Shown one piece after another: positions 1 to 6,514 of a DNA stretch of 13,316 nt (its first letter is position 1; each line of letters opens with the position of its first letter). Origin of the DNA: JANRIC01 sp033765345 (GTDB lineage Bacteria > Bacteroidota > Bacteroidia > Cytophagales > Microscillaceae); the NCBI GenBank assembly GCA_033765345.1, contig JANRIC010000256.1, positions 1 through 13,316 on the forward strand, given 5' to 3'. The notes below the pieces were generated by a model. It had not been told where the DNA came from and did not search any database. It was given only the letters and a program-made list of their open reading frames with translations. The translations under genes were made by a program, and so were the position numbers.

Positions 1-1
1 G

Positions 2-631
2 ATAGACTATTTTCACCGTATGGCTTATGGCAGTTCCAAAGCATTGGCAGAACATTTGAGTTTGGGACAGGCTTATTCGGAAATCAAAAAGGTAATTTCC
101 ATTCATATTGTATATTTTGACTTGGGACAAGGAAAGGATTACATCTATAAAGGCAAAACAAATTTTGAAGGCTTGCACGAAAAAGACACGTTGCAACTTT
201 CAACCCAACAAAAATTGATTTTTACTAAAAAAGAAGTATCTGATATTTTTCCTGAATACTACATTATTAAAGTCAATCAATTCAACGACATTGCAAAAGA
301 CACATTAGACGAGTGGGTTTACTTCTTGAAAAACAGCGAAGTCAAAGACGAGTTCAAGGCGAAAGGTTTGGCAGAGGCAAAAGAAGTCTTGGACATGATG
401 CGTTTGGATAAAGAACAGCAGTATGGCTACAATCGTTATTTGGACTATTTGCACCTCAAGGCAAGTGAAGCACTTTCTTTACAAATTGAGGCAGAAGAAA
501 AAATACGAAATCAAAAAGCGGTTGAAATTGCTAAAAAACTCATTAAGCGTAATTTGTCAAGTGAAGATACTGCGGAAGATACGGGCTTAACCGTTGAACA
601 GATAGAGGAACTACGGCACAAGAAGGAGTAA
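2..631 (+). CDS. Rpn-family recombination-promoting nuclease / putative transposase, 5'-truncated by window edge
   Basis: The reading frame is open from the first base, and the residues before the first internal Met (IDYFHR) fit the family, so the gene starts outside the window; about 209 C-terminal residues are visible. The stretch from IDYFHRMAYGSSKALAEHL onward lines up with residue ~87 onward of the complete Rpn protein at the right end (FAKRVVYYSAKSYSAQL), so the catalytic D...ExQ core lies outside. Visible family features are the block around ISIHIVYFDLGQGKDYIYKG, the DEWVYFLKNSE segment, and a Lys/Glu-rich helical tail ending in TGLTVEQIEELRHKKE. Rpn proteins are PD-(D/E)XK nucleases that promote RecA-independent recombination in E. 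coli. The gene is followed directly by a 3' element shared with the other Rpn gene. The family call is firm; activity cannot be judged from this fragment. Confidence 0.85.
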   Translation: MDYFHRMAYGSSKALAEHLSLGQAYSEIKKVISIHIVYFDLGQGKDYIYKGKTNFEGLHEKDTLQLSTQQKLIFTKKEVSDIFPEYYIIKVNQFNDIAKDTLDEWVYFLKNSEVKDEFKAKGLAEAKEVLDMMRLDKEQQYGYNRYLDYLHLKASEALSLQIEAEEKIRNQKAVEIAKKLIKRNLSSEDTAEDTGLTVEQIEELRHKKE

Positions 632-714
632 AACTGTGCCTTCGCATTGTATTTGCGAAAAATGGACATATGCTAAATCTGAGCTTAGGTGCTTTTTATC
701 GATTTTTGTACTGA
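629..714 (+). repeat. Shared 3' element of Rpn gene, left copy
   Basis: Starting at the stop codon, AAAACTGTGCCTWCGCATTG recurs after the right-hand Rpn gene; counting the first T of the stop codon, 20 of 21 bases match. A second collinear block at 687-714 (AGGTGCTTTTTATCG...) matches 21 of 28 bases of the right copy. The spacing between blocks differs by one base (38 versus 39). The protein-coding parts are far more diverged, so the 3' flank is either functional or part of the mobile unit. A small hairpin (CGCA...TGCG) lies at about 643-657. Confidence 0.7.
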
Positions 715-893
715 ATTAAACATCTATGCTTCGTACGCCCCTCCTTCCCACCACTAGTGCGAGTTTCCAACTCGTACCTACTATTAAAAGAGTTTCCTAA
801 CTCGATAAGTACATCTTCGCTAGTTATTGTTTGTTAAGGTTTGAGGCTACTAACCAAGTTACTTGTGGAGGGTGGTTGTGCAAAATACTTAGA
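715..893. other. Intergenic stretch with two short REP-like hairpins
   Basis: No convincing coding sequence is seen between the left Rpn 3' element and palindromic element A. Two near-identical small hairpins occur in direct orientation: CGAGTT-TCC-AACTCG at 760-774 and GAGTT-TCCT-AACTC at 790-803. They resemble the short palindromes that accompany REP-type repeats in Bacteroidota. No transposase is present here. Confidence 0.45.
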
Positions 894-994
894 GGGTAGT
901 GTTAAACAAGTAATGCTGTTCGTTCAAAAAGGGGCTTTGTGCAGACACAAAGCCGGGCGTTTTTTATTTCAGCATTACCTCCTTAATACTACCC
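894..994 (+). repeat. Palindromic repeat element, copy A (MITE- or REP-like)
   Basis: This 101-bp element has imperfect 25-bp terminal inverted repeats, GGGTAGTGTTAAACAAG... on the left and, reverse-complemented, GGGTAGTATTAAGGAGG... on the right; both continue into GTAATGCTG and 21 of 25 positions match. It encloses a 9-bp perfect hairpin at 933-954. A second copy lies in opposite orientation at 3882-3988. It occupies the gap between the converging left Rpn gene and the M16 peptidase gene. No target-site duplication is evident, and no protein is encoded. Confidence 0.75.
933..965. terminator. Probable bidirectional intrinsic terminator inside element A
   Basis: The stem GGCTTTGTG / CACAAAGCC is perfect over 9 bp with a CAGA loop. 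On the plus strand it is followed after GGGCG by six T residues (960-965). On the minus strand it is followed by CC and five T residues. It is placed to end the M16 peptidase transcript (minus), whose stop is at 1032, and also anything reading rightward from the left Rpn gene. Confidence 0.55.
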
Positions 995-1031
995 AGGAAG
1001 TTTATGTTAAGCTACACTTCACAAAGTTTAG

Positions 1032-3746
1032 TTATGGTTTTTGAAAATCACCGGCGTAAACCAACACAAATTTGCTCAAATCAAAGTATTTTTTGAGTGC
1101 GGCATTCACTTGTGCCAGGTTAAGTGCCTTGACTTTATCTTCATAAGCCTGGTATTCCTGGAGGGTTTTGCCTTGCTCTAAATAACTTCTGAGCGTGCCG
1201 GCCATAAAATTATCAAGTCCCAGTGTGGTTTTCCGTTGTTGTAGCCAGGATTTCAGCGAATTATCAAATTCTTCTTGGCTAAAGCCTTTGTCCAGTGCTT
1301 TTTGGATTTCATCTTTGAGGGCATTGTCTAATTTTTCCCTGAAATCAGGATTAAAGAAGGCATACACTCCCCAGGCACCGGTTTGGTCAAATGCATTCCC
1401 GTTTGCATAAGAACCTGCGCCATAGCTCATTCCTTCGGCCTCACGCAATCTCTCCGGGATACGCGAAGATAAAAAAGCTCCCCCGCCCAGTAGTTCATTA
1501 GCCATTTCTATGGCCGGAAAGTCAGGATGATTTTGCCCGATATTCAGGTTAATTTTCCCAAAAACGGCTGCATTGGTTTTGTCATTTACCTGGATGATTT
1601 CCTGTGATGCCTTGACATCAAAATACTGGGTAGGGATTTTTGTGAATTTATTTTTGGCAATCCAGTTATCCATCATTTTGCTGAGTGCAGTTTTGATCAG
1701 AGTTTTATCAATACCTCCTATAAAAGCGGCATAACAATAATTACCCCCATAAAACTCCGCATAAAATTTCTTGACATCTTCTAGGCTGATCTTGTCCAAA
1801 AGGGTTATGCTTTCATCAGCCGTAGCCGTGTAATAAGGGTGATCTTTGGGGTATTTTTCTGTCAATAGAGACAATTTCTCATCAGCAAGCGATTGGGGAT
1901 CATTTTTATAAGCCTCAAATTCGCTTTTCATTTCCAGCTTTAATTTCTCAAATTCTGCTGCATCAAAAGAGGGATTTCTAAGAATATCCTCAAGTATTTC
2001 AAGTGCTTTGGCAAGATTTTCTTTATCGGTACTTAGCGTTACAAAGAGTCCGGTTGCATTGGAGGAAAGGAAAAGAGATGTTTTGTATTGATCCAATTGG
2101 TCATTGATTTGTTGCTTGTTGCGATTTTTTGTACCCAGTTTAAGCATTCTTCCGGTTACTCTGGCAATCATACTTTTGCCGCTTAGGCTTTTTTCGTCAC
2201 CCATACGCAAGGTGATTCTACCCTCAATCTTGTCTCCTTTGGCGGGTTTTTCGAGGAGTGCATATTTCCCTCCTGATTTAAGTTTTCCCTCCTCGATGTT
2301 TTTGAGCATATTAGATACATTTGCCTCAAAAGTTGCTTTGTTTTCTTCCACAGTTTTGCCTTTGTACCCTTTCACCAGCGCATCTATATCCTTTACTTCA
2401 GCTACTTGAGTACGAGTGCTATTGTTTTCGGGAATGAACCTGCCCCAAGTGCGGTTGGTGCTGAGATAATATTTTTTAGCGGCATTTTGTAAATCTTGGA
2501 TGGTAAGTTTCTCGATATTGTCTCTGTTGAGAAAGAAGAGCCTCCAGTCGCCAGCTCCTATGATTTCAGTCATATCAATGCTGAGATCTATAGTTTTATT
2601 AAAAGTATTCTCAAACTGCTTTAAGAGTGTATTTTTAGCTCTTTGTAAATCTTCTGCTGTAAAAGTCATTTGCGGCACCTGGTTCATGGTTTCTAAAAAA
2701 GCTTTTTGGGCTGCCTCGATGCTTTTGTCCTTGGGCACTTCACACTCGAAATAACTAAATCCGGGATCTCTCAGTGAAAAACTGTATCCATAAATACTGG
2801 TGGCTAATTTACTTTCAATCAGGGCTTTGTATAAGGCTCCAGAAGGGTTGTTGGTCAAAATAGAGATCAAAGCACTGTTGGCGGCATACGCTTGATCTGG
2901 ATAACTGGGTGTATGATAAGCCATTGCGATGTACTGGATATCCCCGTTTCGGCGTAGCTCTACGTACCTTTCGCCGTCTTGGGGAGGTTCTACAGTGTAA
3001 GTTTTCTCGATTTCAGCACTGGGTTTGGGAATCGGTCCAAAGAATTTGCCGATCCATTCCAGGGTTTTCTTTTCATCGAACTTACCCCCGACGATCAAGG
3101 TAGCATTGTTAGGCTGATAGTATTTTTGATAAAATAGCTTGAGCCTAGAAGCAGGTACACGCTCGATGTCTTCCTTGCTTCCAATTGTTGATTTGCCGTA
3201 GTTGTGCCAAAGAAAAGCCGTAGAAAGGATTCGCTCGTTCAGAACGCCGGAGGGATAATTTTCACCAATTTCAAATTCATTCCTTACTACACTGAATTCA
3301 GTGTCGAGATCAGACTGAAGAATGGCAGAAGTCACCATACGGTCTGCTTCCATATCCAATGCCCATTGCAGATTCTCATCCGTAGCCGGAAGGATTTCGT
3401 AGTAGTTGGTTCGGTCGTACCAGGTAGTGCCATTGGCTATTGCGCCTTTGTCGGCAATGGCTTTTTTGATTTCACTGTATTTGGAAGAACGTTTAAAAAG
3501 CATGTGCTCCAACAAGTGAGCCATCCCCGTTTCACCATAGCCCTCGTGGCGTGAACCCACTCCATAAACAATGTTAACGATTACATTAGACTCGGCAGCA
3601 TCTGGAATGAGCAAGACTTTCAGTCCATTAGGTAGTGCATATTCTTTGATTCCCTCTACCGAAGTGACAAACTGCGGAGAGGTTTGTGTGAATCCTAGCG
3701 TGAATATTACGCATAACAGGAAGAATGATAAGATGGTCTTTTTCAT
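1032..3746 (-). CDS. Secreted two-domain M16 (pitrilysin/insulinase) family zinc metallopeptidase
   Basis: A 904-residue zinc peptidase with an N-terminal Sec-type signal (MKK, then hydrophobic ILSFFLLCVIFTLGF), so it probably acts in the periplasm or at the envelope. The inverted zinc motif HLLEH is at residues 77-81, and the third ligand Glu157 (in RNEFE) is the usual 76 residues further on. The C-terminal half is a second M16-like domain without HxxEH; it carries the substrate-binding Arg/Tyr signature around residues 762-775 (RIPERLREAEGMSYG). This is the usual architecture for fused, clam-shell M16 enzymes of about 900 residues, which degrade peptides small enough to be enclosed. It is the last gene of a minus-strand series but is separated from GntP by 351 bp containing its own -7 box and a palindromic repeat, so it is probably transcribed alone. 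Substrate unknown. Confidence 0.93.
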   Translation of the reverse strand: MKKTILSFFLLCVIFTLGFTQTSPQFVTSVEGIKEYALPNGLKVLLIPDAAESNVIVNIVYGVGSRHEGYGETGMAHLLEHMLFKRSSKYSEIKKAIADKGAIANGTTWYDRTNYYEILPATDENLQWALDMEADRMVTSAILQSDLDTEFSVVRNEFEIGENYPSGVLNERILSTAFLWHNYGKSTIGSKEDIERVPASRLKLFYQKYYQPNNATLIVGGKFDEKKTLEWIGKFFGPIPKPSAEIEKTYTVEPPQDGERYVELRRNGDIQYIAMAYHTPSYPDQAYAANSALISILTNNPSGALYKALIESKLATSIYGYSFSLRDPGFSYFECEVPKDKSIEAAQKAFLETMNQVPQMTFTAEDLQRAKNTLLKQFENTFNKTIDLSIDMTEIIGAGDWRLFFLNRDNIEKLTIQDLQNAAKKYYLSTNRTWGRFIPENNSTRTQVAEVKDIDALVKGYKGKTVEENKATFEANVSNMLKNIEEGKLKSGGKYALLEKPAKGDKIEGRITLRMGDEKSLSGKSMIARVTGRMLKLGTKNRNKQQINDQLDQYKTSLFLSSNATGLFVTLSTDKENLAKALEILEDILRNPSFDAAEFEKLKLEMKSEFEAYKNDPQSLADEKLSLLTEKYPKDHPYYTATADESITLLDKISLEDVKKFYAEFYGGNYCYAAFIGGIDKTLIKTALSKMMDNWIAKNKFTKIPTQYFDVKASQEIIQVNDKTNAAVFGKINLNIGQNHPDFPAIEMANELLGGGAFLSSRIPERLREAEGMSYGAGSYANGNAFDQTGAWGVYAFFNPDFREKLDNALKDEIQKALDKGFSQEEFDNSLKSWLQQRKTTLGLDNFMAGTLRSYLEQGKTLQEYQAYEDKVKALNLAQVNAALKKYFDLSKFVLVYAGDFQKP

Positions 3747-3789
3747 AAAAAGGATTGATTGAATAAAAATTTAATGTGTAATGTTACTA

Positions 3790-3797
3790 CAAAGGTA
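3790..3797 (-). promoter_or_regulatory. Bacteroidota-type -7 promoter box for the M16 peptidase
   Basis: The minus strand reads TACCTTTG, a full match to the Bacteroidota -7 consensus TAnnTTTG, about 43 bp upstream of the M16 start codon. The nearest upstream TTG for a -33 element (3824-3826) is 26 bp away, longer than the usual 17-23, so the upstream half is weak. Confidence 0.45.
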
Positions 3798-3881
3798 AAA
3801 ATCTAAAAAAATAAGGAAAAATACAAGGATAAGGATTGGGAAAAGAGCTTCTAGAGCTGTATCAAATGACGATTTAGCAAA

Positions 3882-3988
3882 GGGTAGTATTAGTATTAAA
3901 GATGTAATGCTCAAATAACAAGTCGCCGTGGACTGTGAAAACACAGCCCACTATTTTGAATGAACAGCATTACTTGTTTAACACCACC
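3882..3988 (-). repeat. Palindromic repeat element, copy B (inverted relative to copy A)
   Basis: Read on the minus strand this copy follows copy A: GGTGGTGTTAAACAAGTAA at one end, an inner hairpin, then TTTGAGCATTACATCTTTAA and a TACTACCC end. It carries a 6-bp insertion (TAGTAT) near the left arm. The inner stem (3928-3937 with 3942-3951) has one mispair that is a tolerable G-U only when read on the minus strand, the orientation matching copy A, which hints that the element acts as RNA. It lies between the GntP stop and the M16 promoter. Confidence 0.7.
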
Positions 3989-4097
3989 AAGTTTCTTTAG
4001 CTTTTTGTCGATTCTATTGTATTAGAAGGTAATTTTATGTTATCTTGAATACGTATTTTCAATGAATCAGAGACAAATACAATTAAGGCTTTTAAAA

Positions 4098-5435
4098 TCA
4101 TGGATTTAAAACCCACCAAAGTATATTCAAAACCAGCCCCGCAGCAAAACCAATCACGGCTGTACCCAGGCTATGCAGTCGGTAGCCTGTTCTTACATCC
4201 ATGCCAGACATTTGCGTGACAATCCAAAAAAAGCTGTCATTTGCATGTGATACTACCGCCGAACCTGCCCCAATTGCCAGCACCAGTAATACCCTGTCCA
4301 TTTCACTCTCGATCCCCAACTGTGAAAGCAGAGGTTGCAGGATAGAAGCTGTTGTAATCATTGCCACAGTAGAGGAACCCTGAGCAGTTTTGAGGGCGGC
4401 AGCGATCAAAAAAGGCAACCAAATCCCCAAATTGACCTGCCCTAATGTGTCTCCGATGACTTTATCCAGACCAGCTTGTTGTAATACTTTGCCAAAAGCC
4501 CCTCCTGCTCCAGTGATCAGTAAAATAATCGCAGCATCAGGAAGTGCCTTACCTACCCAACCCTCGGCAGAAAGCATTTGCTTTTCTAGTTTTTTGGGCA
4601 GTAAAAGGGCAAAACCCAAGCCGATCAACAGCGCAATGGCAGGTGTACCGATGAAGTCAATCAACTGACCCAAAATCTTATTCTCAAAAAGGGGGGAATA
4701 GTTGTGAAAAGACCTAAGCACAATCAACCCAATAGGCAATAAAATGGGTAAAAAAGACCAAAAAACCGGAGGTGGTTTCAGGTATTCGTCCTGAAAACTG
4801 ATTTCCAAAGGCTTTGATTCAAAGCTTGTAATCGTCCGGGCTGCATAATATTTGGCAAAAAATACCCCTGGAATCAAGCTCAAAAAGCCTACAATAATGC
4901 CCCAGAATATCACCAAACCCAGATCAGCCCCTAAAATCCCGGCGGCAGCCATAGGCCCTGGTGTTGGAGGAACCAATACGTGCGTTATAATTAACCCTAA
5001 AGCCAATGCTATGGTAGTTCCAGCCAAAGAAAGTTTGGCTTCTTTGCTAAGTGAGCGATTCAGAGAAGCCAAAATGATAAAACCACTGTCGGCAAATACG
5101 GGAATCGCTACGACAAATCCCATCAGCGACATAGCCCAATGCACGTTTTTTTTTCCTACAAGCTTCAAAACGAAAGCGGCAATGGCAAACGCACCTCCGC
5201 TTCGCTCTAGAAAAGTGCCAATGATTACCCCCAGAATGATGACTATTCCGATTGAACCCAGGGTAGCACCAAAACCCTCTTGAACAGACTTAATCAAATC
5301 TGCTGGAGGTATTCCGGCAGATATGCCAAAAAACAGTGAAGTAATGAGCAAAGCCAGAAAAGGGTGCGATTTTAAGGAAGTACTAGACCATACAATCAAA
5401 AAAATTGCCCCTATCAAAAGTATTATGAGTAACAT
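4098..5435 (-). CDS. GntP-family permease (gluconate/sugar-acid:H+ symporter type)
   Basis: A 445-residue, very hydrophobic inner-membrane protein of the usual GntP-family length, with roughly a dozen membrane segments. It starts MLLIILLIGAIFLIVWSS and contains recognisable family blocks: the conserved loop VAIPVFADSGFIIL, the re-entrant region HVLVPPTPGPMAAAGILGAD, and the late segment KTAQGSSTVAMITTASIL. Family members import gluconate and related sugar acids with protons. The start codon is 107 bp downstream of the stop of the fumarylacetoacetate-hydrolase-family gene on the same strand, so the two could be co-transcribed, with the permease supplying the acid that the catabolic enzyme acts on. 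The gap contains a heptanucleotide tandem repeat. The exact substrate cannot be read from the sequence. Confidence 0.9.
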   Translation of the reverse strand: MLLIILLIGAIFLIVWSSTSLKSHPFLALLITSLFFGISAGIPPADLIKSVQEGFGATLGSIGIVIILGVIIGTFLERSGGAFAIAAFVLKLVGKKNVHWAMSLMGFVVAIPVFADSGFIILASLNRSLSKEAKLSLAGTTIALALGLIITHVLVPPTPGPMAAAGILGADLGLVIFWGIIVGFLSLIPGVFFAKYYAARTITSFESKPLEISFQDEYLKPPPVFWSFLPILLPIGLIVLRSFHNYSPLFENKILGQLIDFIGTPAIALLIGLGFALLLPKKLEKQMLSAEGWVGKALPDAAIILLITGAGGAFGKVLQQAGLDKVIGDTLGQVNLGIWLPFLIAAALKTAQGSSTVAMITTASILQPLLSQLGIESEMDRVLLVLAIGAGSAVVSHANDSFFWIVTQMSGMDVRTGYRLHSLGTAVIGFAAGLVLNILWWVLNP

Positions 5436-5444
5436 CCAATTTTG

Positions 5445-5475
5445 TAGTCAATAGTCCATTGTCCGTAGTGCATAG
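5445..5475. repeat. Degenerate heptanucleotide tandem repeat (TAGTCCA-like)
   Basis: Four consecutive 7-mers, TAGTCAA, TAGTCCA, TTGTCCG and TAGTGCA, followed by a partial TAG, lie 10 bp upstream of the GntP start codon. Heptameric short tandem repeats of this kind are seen in intergenic DNA of Bacteroidota and cyanobacteria. A role in expression of the permease is possible but not shown. Confidence 0.5.
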
Positions 5476-5542
5476 GTTTTATACTGTTGAATATCAGTAG
5501 GTTATTCCAACTTATATCCTCAATTTACAGTTTGAAAAAACA

Positions 5543-6400
5543 CTATCCTTGATAAGCCATTACTTGCTGACTGGATACCCCTAAGCCCTCGATGCCCAGT
5601 TCCATTTCATCACCGGCTTGGAGGTATTTGGGTGGTTTAAGTCCCAGTCCGACACCAAAAGGAGTGCCAGTAGAAACCACGTCGCCCGGTAGAAGCGTCA
5701 TAAACTGACTGATATAGCTTACCAGGTATCTGATACCAAAAATCAGGTCGGAAGTATTGCTATCTTGCATCATTTCGCCGTTGAGTTTCAGCCAGAGGTG
5801 AAGGTTTTCGGGATCGGCGATTTCATCCTTGCTTGCCAGAAAAGGGCCAAGCGGTGCGAAAGTATCAGCACTTTTACCTTTGACCCATTGCCCGCCTCTC
5901 TCCAGTTGGAATTCGCGCTCACTGATGTCATTGTGGAGTACATATCCGGCGATATAATCCAGGGCTTCTGCTTCGCTGACATAAGATGCTTTTTTGCCTA
6001 TGACAAAAGCCAATTCTACTTCCCAGTCAGTTTTTTGGGAGTTTTTGGGAATGATTACGACATCGTTGGGTCCGCATATAGCTGTGGTGGCTTTAAAAAA
6101 CAAAATTGGTTCTTTGGGAATATCCATGCCGCTTTCTTTGGCGTGTTGGGCATAATTCAGCCCTACGCAGATCAACTTGGACGGGCGAGCCACAGGAGCA
6201 CCCAGGCGAACCTCCTCGCCGACACGGGGGCAATTGCTTTCGTTGTTTTCCAACCAGTCCGCTAAACGAGCGATGCCATTTTGAGCAAAAAAATCTTCGT
6301 TATAATCTTCTCTAAAAGCACTGACATCCAGCCTTTCGCCGTTTTGGTGGAGAATACCCGGTTTTTCCTGACCGAGGTTTCCGAATCTGATAAGTTTCAT
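5543..6400 (-). CDS. Fumarylacetoacetate hydrolase family protein, probable 2,4-diketo-3-deoxy-sugar-acid hydrolase
   Basis: The start chosen is the ATG at 6398-6400, giving 285 residues beginning MKLIRFGNLG, where family similarity begins; an in-frame ATG at 6442 would add 14 non-conserved residues. The N-terminal part (GILHQNGERLDVSAF, EDYNEDFF) resembles the subgroup that includes 2,4-diketo-3-deoxy-L-fuconate/rhamnonate hydrolase, which cleaves its substrate to pyruvate and L-lactate. The catalytic core has VGLNYAQHAKESG (79-91), metal ligands Glu127 and Glu129 (DWEVELAF) and Asp158 (HNDIS), and the C-terminal TGTPFGVGLGLKPPKYL. It is cytosolic and Mg2+/Mn2+-dependent by family. A GntP permease lies downstream and phosphofructokinase upstream. 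Such proteins are often labelled ureidoglycolate lyase; that alternative cannot be excluded. The usual partner dehydratase and dehydrogenase are not in the window. Confidence 0.87.
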   Translation of the reverse strand: MKLIRFGNLGQEKPGILHQNGERLDVSAFREDYNEDFFAQNGIARLADWLENNESNCPRVGEEVRLGAPVARPSKLICVGLNYAQHAKESGMDIPKEPILFFKATTAICGPNDVVIIPKNSQKTDWEVELAFVIGKKASYVSEAEALDYIAGYVLHNDISEREFQLERGGQWVKGKSADTFAPLGPFLASKDEIADPENLHLWLKLNGEMMQDSNTSDLIFGIRYLVSYISQFMTLLPGDVVSTGTPFGVGLGLKPPKYLQAGDEMELGIEGLGVSSQQVMAYQG

Positions 6401-6495
6401 AATGAGTATGTATTTTTTAAGAGATTTTGCCAAACATATCAAAAAAAAGAAGAAGTAGTAGAATTTGGAGAAAATTTCTTTTTTTTAATAAAATC

Positions 6496-6514
6496 TTTGG
6501 GGTTAATCCCCAAA
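6496..6514 (-). terminator. Hairpin embedding the phosphofructokinase stop codon
   Basis: On the minus strand TTTGGGG-ATTAA-CCCCAAA is a perfect 7-bp stem whose 5-base loop contains the TAA stop codon; GATTTTATT follows. It could be a weak intrinsic terminator or attenuator between the 6-phosphofructokinase gene and the hydrolase gene. The T-run is interrupted, so termination may be partial. Confidence 0.4.

Noticed and set aside
894..994. Integron attC site, because of the GTTAAAC-like end and the folded structure
   Set aside because: The other end lacks the matching core (it reads TATTAAGG), no integrase is present, and the neighbouring genes are not cassette-like.
841..1044. 67-codon reading frame on the plus strand starting with TTG
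   Set aside because: It runs through palindromic element A and its terminator hairpin and into the end of the M16 gene on the other strand; no recognisable protein features.
5765..6265. 166-codon frame on the plus strand inside the hydrolase gene, and similar antisense frames in the M16, GntP, phosphofructokinase and other genes
   Set aside because: They are shadows of well-supported genes on the opposite strand and show no family motifs.
6401..6442. Longer start for the hydrolase gene at 6442
   Set aside because: The extra 14 residues are unlike the family; homologous sequence starts at the ATG at 6400.
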